A stretch of 64,000 nucleotides of DNA from DASUPK01 sp963815665 (GCA_963815665.1 CAWFHN010000006.1:400632-464631); one strand, 5' to 3'. Numbered from the stretch's first letter, positions 1 to 9,792 are shown. A program made the numbers and translations. The notes: generated by a model not told the origin, from the sequence alone.

Positions 1-291
1 GAGGTCGACATGTCCCACGAGGAGGAGCTGCGCGGCGAGCTCCGAACGGCCGTTGCCGCCAAGCCCAAGGGCATCGTGGTCGACCTGACCGAGTGCGAGT
101 TCATCGATTCCAGCGGCATTCGCGCGCTACTCCTCTCGCGAGAGGCCCAGCATCCCGAGGAGGGATCCGAGCGCCTCGCGGTTGCCGCGTCCACCGAGCA
201 GATCCTCCGGATCCTCTCCGTGATGGGACTGGACCGGGTGATTCCGATCCGCGCCACCGTCGACGAAGCCTCCGCGGCACTCACCGGCTGA
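1..291 (+). CDS. STAS-domain protein (anti-sigma factor antagonist-like), 5' end cut by window edge
   Basis: The reading frame is open from the first base, giving E-V-D before the first ATG at position 10. In STAS proteins a G-E-[VL]-D-x motif sits inside the first strand/helix, so this ATG is internal and the true start lies upstream of the window. The motif DSSGI (codons near 106-120) is the conserved phosphorylatable-serine loop of SpoIIAA/RsbV-type antagonists, which bind anti-sigma factors when unphosphorylated. The tail matches the end of a normal 100-115 residue STAS domain. It ends 8 bases before the next gene and probably shares its transcript. Partner kinase or sigma factor is not visible here. 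Confidence 0.85.
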   Translation, partial: EVDMSHEEELRGELRTAVAAKPKGIVVDLTECEFIDSSGIRALLLSREAQHPEEGSERLAVAASTEQILRILSVMGLDRVIPIRATVDEASAALTG

Positions 292-299
292 CCTAGCGA

Positions 300-2099
300 A
301 TGCACGACATCGCCGAGTTCCTGGGGGGGCGAGATCCCTTCAGCGGGCTCGATGAGGCTGCACTGGCGCGACTTTCCTCCCAGGCTGAGGTGGAGTTCTT
401 CGCCGCGGGCAGCCCCATCCGCTCTGAGGGCGAGACGCCCGGAGAGCTGGTCAGGGTGGTCCGTCGGGGAGCCATCGAGCTTCTCGAGGACGGCCACACG
501 GTCGATCTGATCGAGGAGGGCGAGCTCGTCGGGCAGGCCTCCGGGATCTCGGGCCGACCCGCACCCCTCGACGCGCGTGCGGCCGAGGACTCATTGACGT
601 ACGCGCTCCCCGCCTCGCAGGTGGGGCCGCTTCTCGTCGGCGCGCGACCCCCGCGGGGGAATGGCGATGAGCTCCTCACCGCCCCCGCCTCCACCCTGGC
701 CGGCGGCCCGGTCCTCGTCATCGGACCCGGAGCCTCGCTCCGCGATGCGGCCCAGGCGATGGACGCGCGAGGCACCAGCGCGGCCCTGATCCGAGATGGC
801 GATCGCACGCTGGGCATCCTCACCGACCGGGACCTGCGCTCACGGGTGGTCGCAAAGGAAGTCGGCGCGGACGCGCCCGTCACCGAAGCCATGAGCACTC
901 CGGTGATCTCGGCAAGCCCCGAGACGACGGGCTGGGAATTGATGCTGACCATGCTCGAGCACGACGTCCACCACGTGCCGGTCACGGATCGGTCGGAGGT
1001 GCTGGGGATCGTCGCCAGCTCCGACCTGCTTGGTGTCAACCGAGGCGACTCGTTCGCCCTGCGGCGCAGGATCTCGCAGGCGGAGAGCATGGAGCGGCTC
1101 GAGGAGGAGGCCTCATCCCTCCCGGCCACGGTTGTCGCGCTGCACAGGGAGCAAGCCGGCCAGGCCAGGATCAGCGAGGCGATCTCGACGGTCGCCGATG
1201 CCCTCGTCCGGCGAGCGATCGACCTGCAGAGGGACGCACTTGGCGAGCCGCCGGCGACCTTCGCCTGGCTCGCCCTCGGCAGTCATGGCCGGCGGGAACC
1301 GGTCCTGTCGTCGGATGTCGACTCCGGCATGGCCTGGCAGGATCAGAACGGGGCGCCCGCCTCGCGCAATCCGGTCGGCGAATACATGCGCGCCGTCGCC
1401 GACGGGGTCGGCGACTGCATGCGCCGCGTCGGCTGGCGCCTTGACCCACATGGGGTCACGGCATCCGGCGCCTTCTCGGCAAGCTCGATCGAGGAGTGGG
1501 GAACGGCAATCCACGACTGGCTCTCCCGGCGGGTGGACGAGCGCATCGCCCTCGTCATCTCGATCACGATTGACGCCCGGGTCGTCGCCGGCTCACCTGA
1601 CCTCGATCCGCGGCGGTTTCTCTGGGAGGCATCCAATCGCCCCCAGCTCCTCAGGTCGGTGCTGAGATCCGCGATCGCGACTCGTCCCCCAACCGGGTTC
1701 CTGGGCCATCTGGTGGTCGAACACGGCGGTCAGCACCGCGGGACGCTGGACATCAAGCGCAGAGGCCTCGGCCCGGTCGTCGACCTGGCGCGTTTCGCGG
1801 CCCTGGAGGCAGGGGCCCACAGCACGTCGACGAGCGAGCGCCTGCGCGACGCCGCCGACGCCGGCACTCTCGATGGCGAGCAGGCGAGATCGCTCCAGCA
1901 CGCTTACGAGCTGTTTGCGGACCTGCGACTCGAGCATCAGGTCCAACACCTCGAGGATCGCCGCACGCCGGACAACCAGCTCGACCCGAGGACACTCGAC
2001 CCCCTCGCAAGGCGTTACCTGCGCGACGCGTTCCGGGAGGTCGCTTCCATACAGCGCACGCTGGCAAGGAAGCTCGACCTGAACCGGGGACGGATCTGA
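300..2099 (+). CDS. CBS-domain / DUF294 nucleotidyltransferase-like signalling protein
   Basis: A 599-residue cytoplasmic protein with three parts: an N-terminal cNMP-binding-like beta-roll (about 1-115), a CBS pair (about 130-245, with GILTDRDLRSR and GIVASSDLLG), and a GlnD-like nucleotidyltransferase region (DUF294) with GSHGRRE and SDVDSG near residues 326-345. The C-terminal helical region fits the DUF294 C-terminal domain. Known relatives join nucleotide sensing to a putative nucleotidyltransferase whose substrate is unproven. The Gly-Ser and SDxD motif needed for metal binding is intact, so it may be active. It follows the STAS gene closely and is followed by an exonuclease gene, a pairing common for this family. 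The ATG lies 8 bases after the previous stop. Confidence 0.85.
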   Translation: MHDIAEFLGGRDPFSGLDEAALARLSSQAEVEFFAAGSPIRSEGETPGELVRVVRRGAIELLEDGHTVDLIEEGELVGQASGISGRPAPLDARAAEDSLTYALPASQVGPLLVGARPPRGNGDELLTAPASTLAGGPVLVIGPGASLRDAAQAMDARGTSAALIRDGDRTLGILTDRDLRSRVVAKEVGADAPVTEAMSTPVISASPETTGWELMLTMLEHDVHHVPVTDRSEVLGIVASSDLLGVNRGDSFALRRRISQAESMERLEEEASSLPATVVALHREQAGQARISEAISTVADALVRRAIDLQRDALGEPPATFAWLALGSHGRREPVLSSDVDSGMAWQDQNGAPASRNPVGEYMRAVADGVGDCMRRVGWRLDPHGVTASGAFSASSIEEWGTAIHDWLSRRVDERIALVISITIDARVVAGSPDLDPRRFLWEASNRPQLLRSVLRSAIATRPPTGFLGHLVVEHGGQHRGTLDIKRRGLGPVVDLARFAALEAGAHSTSTSERLRDAADAGTLDGEQARSLQHAYELFADLRLEHQVQHLEDRRTPDNQLDPRTLDPLARRYLRDAFREVASIQRTLARKLDLNRGRI

Positions 2100-2158
2100 G
2101 CGAAACACGAACACAGGCGAAGGGGAAGTACCTGAGAGCGCCGTTTCCAGATCCTTCG

Positions 2159-2797
2159 ATGCCGTGGCGGGATGCGACCTACAGCGTGGTCGATCTCGAG
2201 CTCACCGGTCTCGACCCGGCGACCGACGAGATCATCTCCTTCGCCGCCGTGCCGGTGGTGGGCGGCAAGATCAGGCCTGGCGATTGCCGCTCTCGCATCG
2301 TCAGGCCCCGCCGGATGCCCGAGCCCGAGACCATCCGGATCCACGGGCTTCGCCGAGCCGACCTGGAGTCCGCGCCGCCTCTCGACCAGGTCCTCGACGA
2401 GCTGATCGAGGCGCTGACGGGAAGCGTCCTGGTCGCGCACGTGGCTGCAATCGAGGAGGGCTTCGTTCGGCGAGCGCTCGAGTCAAGTGGCCTTCCCCTG
2501 CGAAATCCGGTCGTCGACACCGCGGCGCTCGCGGTTGCGCTGAGCAGCCGGCGACTCGGCCCGCTGGCCCGCATCTGGCGTCGGCTCTCCGGCGCCGGGG
2601 CTCGCCGGCCCGGGCTCTCCGAGCTGGCGCGCTCGCTCGGCCTTCCCGTCCACCGGCCGCATCATGCGGATGGCGACGCCCTGACCACCGCGCAGGTCTT
2701 TCTCGCGCTCGCCACCCACCTGAATCGGATCGAGCCTCTGACGGTGGGTTCGCTCGTGACCCTGTCGGGATCGGATGGCTCATGTGCGTCCGACTGA
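2159..2797 (+). CDS. DEDDh-type 3'-5' exonuclease (DnaQ/epsilon-like)
   Basis: A 212-residue protein of the DnaQ-like exonuclease family. D12 and E14 (VVDLELTG) form ExoI. A later segment with H-x-P-H-H-A-D-G-D-A around residues 167-175 holds the ExoIII His and Asp. LVAHVAAIEEGFV supplies the ExoII region (usually H-N-x-x-F-D, here A-I-E-E-G-F, so the ExoII Asp is not obvious). Known members remove 3' nucleotides from DNA or RNA, as proofreading subunits or stand-alone nucleases. This one lacks polymerase or helicase domains. It sits 59 bases downstream of the DUF294 gene in the same direction. The divergent ExoII site is a reason to doubt full activity. Confidence 0.8.
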   Translation: MPWRDATYSVVDLELTGLDPATDEIISFAAVPVVGGKIRPGDCRSRIVRPRRMPEPETIRIHGLRRADLESAPPLDQVLDELIEALTGSVLVAHVAAIEEGFVRRALESSGLPLRNPVVDTAALAVALSSRRLGPLARIWRRLSGAGARRPGLSELARSLGLPVHRPHHADGDALTTAQVFLALATHLNRIEPLTVGSLVTLSGSDGSCASD

Positions 2798-2818
2798 ACG
2801 GGAGTACCGTAAAGAGCA

Positions 2819-3310
2819 GTGATGGCCATCACCGTTCCGCAGCTCCTGGCCGCACTCCCGATCCGCGAGCAGCCCAGCCCCTCGCCGAGCACCGCGGTGC
2901 CGGAATGGCTTGCCTTCAGCATCGGCCTGGGGATCGGTCTACTGCTGCTCGCCGCGATGGTGCTGGTCGATCGCCGTCGCAAGCGACGCGGACCGTCCGC
3001 TGAAACCCGCGCCTGGTCTGCGATGGACCGGCTCTGCCGCGAGGGATGGACCGCCCAGCTCACGCTCTACGGCGGCCACGCCAAACTGCCGGACGATGCC
3101 CCCACGGTCGAGGGTGTGCGGGTTCGGGTCGACTGGGCCGAGCTGAGCCGGGGCGAGTACAGCGACCGGGAGGTCGCCGTGGCCCGCCGCTTCTGGTCGA
3201 GAAGCGTTGCCGCAGCGCTCGCGGAGATGGTCCGGGACCGGAACGTGGATCACCAGCTCGAGGAGATCGAACGCTCATACGCCGGGCGGGAGCATCCGGA
3301 CCCTGAATGA
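2819..3310 (+). CDS. Single-pass membrane protein of unknown function
   Basis: A 163-residue protein with GTG at 2819 or ATG at 2822 as alternative starts. There is one hydrophobic helix at about residues 30-50 (AFSIGLGIGLLLLAAMVLV), followed by a positively charged stop-transfer stretch (DRRRKRR) and a soluble domain of about 110 residues rich in charged residues. The likely topology is short N-terminus out, C-terminal domain in. I do not recognise the soluble domain. It lies 21 bases after the exonuclease gene, so it is probably cotranscribed, and it is the last gene before a strong terminator hairpin. Confidence 0.65.
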   Translation: MMAITVPQLLAALPIREQPSPSPSTAVPEWLAFSIGLGIGLLLLAAMVLVDRRRKRRGPSAETRAWSAMDRLCREGWTAQLTLYGGHAKLPDDAPTVEGVRVRVDWAELSRGEYSDREVAVARRFWSRSVAAALAEMVRDRNVDHQLEEIERSYAGREHPDPE

Positions 3311-3339
3311 CGAGGGGCCGGCGCATTGCCGGCCCCTCG
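3311..3339. terminator. Bidirectional hairpin terminator between convergent genes
   Basis: Perfect 12-bp GC-rich stem (3311-3322 with 3328-3339, cGAGGGGCCGGC pairing with GCCGGCCCCTCg) and a 5-base loop GCATT. It begins one base after the stop of the membrane-protein gene and lies 23 bases from the stop of the convergent permease. There is no U-tract on the plus side, as is common in high-GC actinobacteria. Confidence 0.8.
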
Positions 3340-3362
3340 GACGTCCATATGAGCTTCCCGCG

Positions 3363-4868
3363 CTACTTCTTCGCCGCCTCCTCCACGCGGGTGTGTCCGT
3401 AACCCTCGACCTCGGGGTGGCCGTGCTCGCCCTGCGTCGTCGCAAACTCCTCCTCAGGCGAGAGCACGAGACGCTTGCGCCCGGCGACGGCAAAGTACGC
3501 CATGGCGATCACGTAGAAGATCGCGACCCCGTAGACACCCGGCCTGTAGTCGCCGTTGTCGAGAATCGCGACCAGCGACGCCAGAGCGATCAGCCCGGCG
3601 ACGATCGCGCCGGCAATGCCCACCGGGCTGCGATAAGGCCGCTCGATGTGCGGCAGGTTCCGCCGCAACAGCACGAACGACGTGCACTGCATGATGTAGC
3701 TGATCACGGCGCCGAACACCGCCATGTAGAGCAGCGACGCTCCAACCGTGGTGTCGCCCTTCTTGTAGATCACGTACGCGGCGATCCAGCCGATCACCGA
3801 GCCGAGCAGCAGCGCGGCCCACGGCGTCTGCCGCTTGGAGGTCGTCACCGAGAGGGCATTCGGGTAGTACCCCGCGCGCGAGAGGGAGAAGATGTTCCGC
3901 CCGTACGCGAAGATGATCGTGTGGAAGCTGGCCACCAGGCCGGCCACCGCGAGTAACCCGAGCAGCGACGCCGAGGTGTTGTCCCCGAAGATCGTCTTCA
4001 GCCCGTCAAGCAGCGGCTCCGACGATGTGGAGAGCGGCCCCGTTCCAGGCGCGATACCCGAGCTGAGGAAGAGGATCAGGACGGCGGTCACGACCAGCGT
4101 GCGCAGGCCCCAGTTCGTCGCGTTCGGGATGTCCTTCTTCGGGTCCGCGGATTCCTCCGCGGCAAGGGGTAACTCCTCGATCGCAAGGTAGAACCAGATC
4201 GCGAATGGCAGGGCGTAGAACACTCCCTTGACGCCATCGTGGAACCAGGCGCCGCCGCTGGTGTCGATCGCGTACCTGGTGAAATCGAGGTTGGGGATTG
4301 CGCCGACGAAGAAAACGGCCAGGATCGCCAGCGACGTGAAGCAGATGACCACCGTGAAGCGGAAGCTCGCCTCCACGCCGACGTAGTTGAGCCCGACGAA
4401 GATCGCGTAGAAGATCGCCCACCAGACCGGCTGGGAGAGGCTCAGTCCGATCAGATCGTCGGCGATGGAGCTCATGTACGCGCCGATCCCGACCACGATC
4501 ACCGCCGGCGTGATCACATACTCGATCGTCTCCGCGACCCCGGTGGAGAAGCCGCCCCAGGGGCCCATCGCCGATCGGGCGAACGAATAGGCGCCGCCCG
4601 TGTGCGGCAGGGCCGGCGACATCTCCGCGATCGAGTAGCAGAGGCCGAAATACATGACCGTGACGAACCCGGTGGCCACGAGCAACCCGCCGAATCCATA
4701 GGCGAGGCCGAAGTTCCATCCGAAGAAGTCTCCGGAGATAACCGCTGCCACGCCGAGCGCCCAGAGCGACCAGACACCCGCATGCCGGCGAAGCTTCCGC
4801 TTCTCGAAGTAGTCCTGGTCCGCTTCGCGGTAAGTGACCGCTCCGACCTTTCGCGATCCAGCTTCCAT
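3363..4868 (-). CDS. APC-family amine permease, ethanolamine permease type
   Basis: About 501 residues with around 12 hydrophobic helices. It matches the ethanolamine permease subgroup of the APC superfamily: DYFEKRKLRR before helix 1, ISGDFFGWNFGLAYG in helix 1, and AETIEYVITPAVIVVG in helix 3. It would import ethanolamine or a related amine across the cytoplasmic membrane. The frame stays open upstream to 5015, but I choose ATG 4868 because AAGGAGGA (complement of 4873-4880) sits 4 bases before it and the upstream residues are unlike the family. It is divergent from the PuuD-like hydrolase at 5014 and shares a 145-bp promoter region. Substrate is inferred from the family and from the nearby gamma-glutamylation genes. 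Confidence 0.85.
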   Translation of the reverse strand: MEAGSRKVGAVTYREADQDYFEKRKLRRHAGVWSLWALGVAAVISGDFFGWNFGLAYGFGGLLVATGFVTVMYFGLCYSIAEMSPALPHTGGAYSFARSAMGPWGGFSTGVAETIEYVITPAVIVVGIGAYMSSIADDLIGLSLSQPVWWAIFYAIFVGLNYVGVEASFRFTVVICFTSLAILAVFFVGAIPNLDFTRYAIDTSGGAWFHDGVKGVFYALPFAIWFYLAIEELPLAAEESADPKKDIPNATNWGLRTLVVTAVLILFLSSGIAPGTGPLSTSSEPLLDGLKTIFGDNTSASLLGLLAVAGLVASFHTIIFAYGRNIFSLSRAGYYPNALSVTTSKRQTPWAALLLGSVIGWIAAYVIYKKGDTTVGASLLYMAVFGAVISYIMQCTSFVLLRRNLPHIERPYRSPVGIAGAIVAGLIALASLVAILDNGDYRPGVYGVAIFYVIAMAYFAVAGRKRLVLSPEEEFATTQGEHGHPEVEGYGHTRVEEAAKK

Positions 4869-5013
4869 CGGATCCTCCTTCTCCAACCCCTTGGTGACGG
4901 ACGCCACGATCCTTTCACGACTGTCAAGGACCCGCTGGACAATTCCCGCGGTCGCGTACGCCACTTTGGACATGCCGATCTTCGTAGCCCGCAGGGCATG
5001 TAGCTTGGCTCCC

Positions 5014-5727
5014 ATGGCACGCCCACTGGTCGGAGTCTGCGCCGCCGTCGAGCGAGCTCACTTCGGCGCCTGGAAGGACGAACCGGCCGTGCTGCTGCCG
5101 CTCTCCTATGCCAGGGCGATCCACGGCGCCGGCGGGATGATGGCGATGCTGCCGCCGGATCGCCTCGCTTCGGAGAATCCGGGCGAGCTGCTCGACCGCA
5201 TGGACGCGCTCGTCCTGGGGGGCGGAGCGGATATCGATCCCGATAGCCACGGCGCCGAGGCACATCCGGAGACCGTCGGGACCAATCCGGACCGCGACCG
5301 CTTCGAGATCGCGCTGACCCGCGGCGCTCTCGAGCGGGGGATCCCGCTGCTGGGCGTCTGCCGAGGGATGCAGATCCTGAACATCGCCTGCGGGGGCACG
5401 CTCGATCAGCACCTGCCGGACCGCCTGGGCCACGAGCGCCACCGGCCGGTCCCCGGCTCGTGGGCGGAGCACGACGTGCGAATCGAGCCGGGCTCGCTGG
5501 CCGCGCAGGCCGCAGGGACTGAGCACCTCACCGTGAAGAGCCATCACCACCAGGGCGTCGACGCCATTCCCAAGTCCCTTTCCGCCAGCGGCTGGGCAAC
5601 GGACGACGAGAGCGTCGAGGCGATCGAATCGAACGATGGGGGCTTCGTGCTGGGCGTCCTCTGGCACCCCGAGGAGGACGCCGAGGACCGGGTGATCCCC
5701 ACGCTCGTGGAGCGCGCCTTCACCTAG
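5014..5727 (+). CDS. puuD: Class I glutamine-amidotransferase-like hydrolase, PuuD type (gamma-glutamyl-GABA hydrolase family)
   Basis: A 237-residue member of peptidase family C26. C116 lies in GVCRGMQ, the nucleophile elbow, and WHPEE near the C-terminus supplies the catalytic His and Glu. DALVLGGGADIDP is typical of PuuD-like proteins. Known members hydrolyse the gamma-glutamyl bond of gamma-glutamyl-GABA or similar compounds, releasing glutamate, in amine catabolism. The frame is open upstream to 4834, but the family N-terminus (RPLVGVCA) starts at the ATG at 5014. It is divergent from the amine permease and fits with the gamma-glutamyl-amine ligase and aldehyde dehydrogenase at 12.8-15.7 kb. 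The exact substrate could be a gamma-glutamyl product of ethanolamine. Confidence 0.82.
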   Translation: MARPLVGVCAAVERAHFGAWKDEPAVLLPLSYARAIHGAGGMMAMLPPDRLASENPGELLDRMDALVLGGGADIDPDSHGAEAHPETVGTNPDRDRFEIALTRGALERGIPLLGVCRGMQILNIACGGTLDQHLPDRLGHERHRPVPGSWAEHDVRIEPGSLAAQAAGTEHLTVKSHHHQGVDAIPKSLSASGWATDDESVEAIESNDGGFVLGVLWHPEEDAEDRVIPTLVERAFT

Positions 5728-5770
5728 GCGAAGCCGCGCCTGCCCCCGGCGTATCCTCGGCAGGGCTGTC

Positions 5771-7681
5771 ATGGCTCGACGTATCCCCAGGGACGAATCG
5801 CTGGCGCGCGTCCACGGCGTGGGCGCGCTCTTCTCGGCTGCCTACGGCAACGTGGGCTCGTCGATCTACTACGCCCTGGGAGTCACCGCCGCGTTCGCCC
5901 TCGGGCTGACGCCGGTCGCGTTCGTCATCGCCGGCCTGATCTTCATGTGCACCGCGGCGACCTACAGCGAGGCGACCGTGATGTTCCCGGAGGCCGGCGG
6001 CTCGTCGAGCTTCGCCCGCCACGCCTTCAACGAGCTGATCAGCTTCTTCGCGGCCTGGGGCCAGATGCTCAACTACATCATCACGGTCGCGATCTCGGCC
6101 TTCTTCGTGCCTCACTACCTGGCCGTGTTCTGGTCGCCGCTCCGGGACTCGCCGGGGGACATCATCGGCGGCGTCGTCGTGATCCTCTTCCTTGCGGCGC
6201 TGAACGTGAAGGGGACGCAGGAGTCCACCCGCCTCAACCTGGTCCTGGCGATCGCCGACCTCTGCACCCAGGTAATCCTCGTCGGGATCGGGCTGGTCCT
6301 CGTCTTCAGCCCTGACATCCTGACCTCCAACGTCCACCTGGGCGTCGCGCCCAGCTGGGGCGACTTCTTCCTCGGGATCGCGGTCGGCATGATCGCGTAC
6401 ACCGGGATCGAGACGATCTCCAACATGTCGGAGGAGGCGAAGGACGCCTCCAAGACGATTCCACGGGGGACGGGCCTCACCGTCCTCGCCGTCCTGGGCC
6501 TCTACACGCTGCTGCCGCTGATCGCGCTCTCGGCTATGCCGGTGCATCACGTCGCCGGCCACTACTCGACCGATCTGGGGACGAAGTTCGCCGACGACCC
6601 GGTGCTCGGCATCGTCGAAAACCTCGGATTGGGCGCCGGGCTGACCAACATCATGCGCTACTACGTCGGGGTGCTGGCGGCCGTGATCCTGCTGATCGCG
6701 ACCAACGCCGCGCTGATCGGCGTCTCCCGGCTGACCTTCTCGATGGGCCACTACCGCCAGCTGCCCGAGCGGCTGCGGCAGATCCACCCCAAGTACCGCA
6801 CGCCCTACATCGCGATCATCGTCTTCTCCCTGGTCGCCTCGATCACCCTGATCCCCGGCGAAACCGAGCTGCTCGCGACGCTCTATTCCTTCGGCGCGAT
6901 GCTCTCCTTCACGATCGCCCACATCTCGGTCATCAAGCTGCGGCAGCGTTTCCCGGACAAGCAGCGGGACTGGAAGCCACCCGGAAGCGTCCGGATATCC
7001 GGCTTCGACGTCCCGCTGACGGCCGTCTTCGGCGGTCTCGGCACCTTCGCCGCCTGGATCGTGGTGATGGTGCTCAACCCCCGGACCCTGGTGATCGGGG
7101 CCATCTGGATGCTCCTCGGCATCTCGATCTACCTGCTCTACCGGCGCTCCCAGGGTCTGTCTCCGTCGCAGACGCACAAGGTCCTGCTTCCCGAGCCGCT
7201 CGGCGTCGAGGAGGTCGAATACAAGAGCGTCCTGGTCGCATTCGAGGACGACGAGCCGTTCTCCGAGCAGACGATGGTCACCGCCATCAAGCTGGCGGCG
7301 AAGCGCCGCCGCGGCGATCCACGTGATCTCGGTCGTCACGGTGCCGAACCACCTGCCGCTCGATGCCTCGCTCGGCGATCAGGAGCAGGCGGCCCGGTCG
7401 AAGATCGAGCAGGCGAAGCTGATCGGCGGTCTCCGCGTCAGCGGTCACGTCCACCGGGTCAGGCCGAACCAGGCCGGGCACTCGATCGCCGAGGAGGCCC
7501 GGGAGCTGAAGGCGAGCGCGCTGGTCATGGGCCTCCGCTACCGCAACGGCGCGCCCTCTACGGCAAGGCGCTGCAGACGGTGCTCGCCGAGCGGCCCTGC
7601 CGGGTGATCGTCGTCGGCGAGCCCGAGCGGGCCCGCGAGGCCGCGGGCCTCGGCGGACCAGCCGTCGGGGCGCCTGCGTAA
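5771..7681 (+). CDS. APC-family permease with C-terminal universal-stress-protein domain, two compensating frame breaks
   Basis: The first about 460 residues form an intact APC permease: GNVGSSIYYALGV in helix 1, YSEATVMFPEAGGSSSFARHAF in helix 2, GMIAYTGIETISNMSEEAK in helix 6. A cytoplasmic USP-like domain starts at EVEYKSVLVAFEDDEP. At about 7305-7320 the conserved sequence moves to frame 3 (IHVISVVTV and RYRNGA, 7317-7553), and at about 7550-7558 it returns to the original frame (LYGKALQTVLAERPCRVIVVGEP) to the stop at 7679-7681. One extra base and one missing base would explain this, so the residues read in the starting frame between these points are not the native sequence. Permeases with USP tails occur in actinobacteria. 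The substrate is unknown. It follows puuD by 43 bases. Confidence 0.8.
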   Translation: MARRIPRDESLARVHGVGALFSAAYGNVGSSIYYALGVTAAFALGLTPVAFVIAGLIFMCTAATYSEATVMFPEAGGSSSFARHAFNELISFFAAWGQMLNYIITVAISAFFVPHYLAVFWSPLRDSPGDIIGGVVVILFLAALNVKGTQESTRLNLVLAIADLCTQVILVGIGLVLVFSPDILTSNVHLGVAPSWGDFFLGIAVGMIAYTGIETISNMSEEAKDASKTIPRGTGLTVLAVLGLYTLLPLIALSAMPVHHVAGHYSTDLGTKFADDPVLGIVENLGLGAGLTNIMRYYVGVLAAVILLIATNAALIGVSRLTFSMGHYRQLPERLRQIHPKYRTPYIAIIVFSLVASITLIPGETELLATLYSFGAMLSFTIAHISVIKLRQRFPDKQRDWKPPGSVRISGFDVPLTAVFGGLGTFAAWIVVMVLNPRTLVIGAIWMLLGISIYLLYRRSQGLSPSQTHKVLLPEPLGVEEVEYKSVLVAFEDDEPFSEQTMVTAIKLAAKRRRGDPRDLGRHGAEPPAARCLARRSGAGGPVEDRAGEADRRSPRQRSRPPGQAEPGRALDRRGGPGAEGERAGHGPPLPQRRALYGKALQTVLAERPCRVIVVGEPERAREAAGLGGPAVGAPA

Positions 7682-7700
7682 TACGGCTTCACCGTCCGAT

Positions 7701-7720
7701 CGCGGCCACGAGCGGCCGCG
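7701..7720. terminator. Hairpin between permease and convergent kup
   Basis: Perfect 7-bp stem CGCGGCC (7701-7707) with GGCCGCG (7714-7720), loop ACGAGC. It lies 20 bases after the permease stop, between convergent genes. Confidence 0.6.
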
Positions 7721-7731
7721 TCAAATCCGGA

Positions 7732-7750
7732 ACGGATCGCCGAGATCCGT
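7732..7750. terminator. Second hairpin, probably for kup
   Basis: Perfect 7-bp stem ACGGATC (7732-7738) with GATCCGT (7744-7750), loop GCCGA. It lies 10 bases past the reconstructed kup stop at 7760 in the minus direction. Confidence 0.55.
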
Positions 7751-7759
7751 CGAGCCCTG

Positions 7760-9792
7760 CTACAGCGCGATCTGCGAGCCGACGATGACGGTGCTGTCGC
7801 GGCGGCAGGCGGAACGCGTCGATCGGGCTCGCCGCGTTGCGAGCCATCGTCATGAACAGCTTCTTGCGCCAGCTCTTCAGCGGCGGGGTCGTCGGTCGCC
7901 GTGATCGCGATTCGCGAAACGAAGTACGAGGCGTGCTCGAGGTCGAGGTTGCGTTCGAGGAGGCCCTGCTTGCGGCAGAGCCGCAGCGACGCCGGGATGT
8001 CGAGGGAGTCGTGGTACCCCGACCTGACCGTCACATGGAAGACGTTGAACTCGCCGCCGATCCGCTCGACCGTGAAGCGCTCGAACTCGTCGACGTTCGG
8101 GATGCTGACCAGGTCCACCGAGACGATCACGACCCGCTTCGGGAACGTGCGAGTGTTCTCGACCTCGATCCGGAGCGCCAGCGGGGTGGTCTCCTTGGCG
8201 GGGTGCAGGTAGACGGCCACGCCCGGGACCTTCGTCGGCGGCTCCTCCTGAGCCTCGAGGTCATAGAGGAACTGCGTCAGCGGCCCCTCCTTCTCAGTCC
8301 TGCCGCGGGTGACGATGGTCTGCCCCCGCCGCCAGTTGATCATCACGACTGAGATCACCAGTGCGAGGGCCAGCGAAAGCCACGCTCCGTGCTCGATCTT
8401 GATGATGTTGGAGGCGAAGAAGGCCACCTCGACGGTCAGGAACAAGGCGGCGATCGGGACAAGCCTGCGCCTAGGCGTGCCCCAGAGGAAACGGGCAACA
8501 GCGAGGAAGAGCAGCGTGTTCAGGACGAAGGTCGCCGTGACGGCGACGCCGTAGATATCGCCTAGCCTGTCGGCGGACTGGAAGACCATGCCGGGTGACG
8601 ACACCGATACAAAGCGCCCAATTGAATCGGGACGTAGATCTGGCCCTCGAGCTTCGACGGATGACGGATGGTCAGGCGTGGCAGGAAGCCGAGCTGAACC
8701 GCCTGGCGCGCGACCGAGAACGAGCCCGAGATCGCGGCCTGAGAGGCGATGATCGTGGCTCCGGTCGCCAGGAAGAGCATTGGGATGCGCGCCCAACCGG
8801 GAGCCATCAGGAAGAACGGGTTGACCGCGGTGCCCGGGTCGTGGCGGATCATCGCCGCCTGGCCGAGGTAGTTCAGCATCAGCGCGGGGAAGGCGACCGC
8901 GAACCATCCGAGCCGGATCGGAGTTGCGCCGAAGTGCCCCCGGTCCGCGTAGAGGGTCTCCGCGCCGGTCACTGCGAGGACGACGCCGCCGAGCACGAAA
9001 AAGCTCTCCGCCCCGTGCTCCGCGAGGAACCGAGCCCCCCACGTTGGCGAAAGACCCTGGAGCACCGCCGGGTCCTTCGATCAGCTGATGGAGGCCAAGA
9101 AGCGCGATCGCGGTGAACCAGACGAGGATCACCGGCCCGAACAGCGATCCGATCGTGCCCGATCCGCGTCGCTGGAGGATGAACAACCCAATGAGGATGA
9201 CGACGGAGATCGGCACCACCAGATGCGCGAGGTCCGGCTCCACCACCTTCAGCCCCTGAACCGAGCCGAGGACCGAGATTGCTGGCGTGATGATCGCGTC
9301 GCCGAAGAACAGCGCCGCGCCGAAGAGGCCGAGAGTCACCAAGGCCACGCCATGGGGCACCCTGTGTCGCTGGATCAAGGAAGCCAGCGCCATGATTCCT
9401 CCGTCGCCGCGGTTGTGCGCGCGCATGATGAAGCCCGCGTACTTCACGCCGACGACGACGATCAGCGCCCAGAAGATCAGCGAGACCACGCCGTAGACGT
9501 CCGCCGCGGTCGCTTGAGCGACCGCGGCGTTTTGCGTGAAGATGACCTGCTCGGTGTAGAGCGGGCTCGTGCCGATGTCGCCGTAGACGACGCCGAGCGC
9601 GCCGAGGGCGAGGGCGGCCTTGCTGGCGTCGGTGATGACGTCGCGCTGGCTGTCGTTGAGCGCCTCGAAGCGTTTGCGCACCGCCTCGGACTCGGCCTCC
9701 GTGTCAGTCGGAGTCTCAGGCCGCCAATAGCCGAGCTTGTGCGCAGCCTCGTTGAACGTTCGCTTCGCGCCGGGCTTCTTGCCCGTGCGCAC
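7760..9792 (-). pseudogene. kup: KUP/HAK-type potassium transporter, at least five frame breaks
   Basis: Kup sequence is present almost end to end but jumps frames. Piece 1 (from about 9792 to 9070): YGDIGTSPLYTE signature, then helices with AHNRGDGGIMAL and FFGDAIITPAISVLG. Piece 2 (about 9065-8628): WGARFLAEHG, AVTGAETLYADRGHFG, HPSKLEGQIYVP. Short piece 3 (about 8627-8600): FNWALCIGVV. Piece 4 (about 8597-7885): FQSADRLGDIYGVAVT and the soluble C-terminal domain. Piece 5: LKSWRKKLFMTMARNAASP. Piece 6: DSTVIVGSQIAL, then TAG at 7760-7762. The protein would be a proton-coupled K+ importer of about 670 residues. The start is uncertain: GTG 9792 is the first in-frame start after the upstream gene's stop. 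Since conserved sequence survives in every piece, sequence error is more likely than decay. Confidence 0.8.

Noticed and set aside
5720..7339. Minus-strand open frame of 539 codons
   Set aside because: Antisense to the intact permease; composed of Asp/Arg/His/Gln runs without any domain pattern, which is typical of a mirror frame in GC-rich coding sequence.
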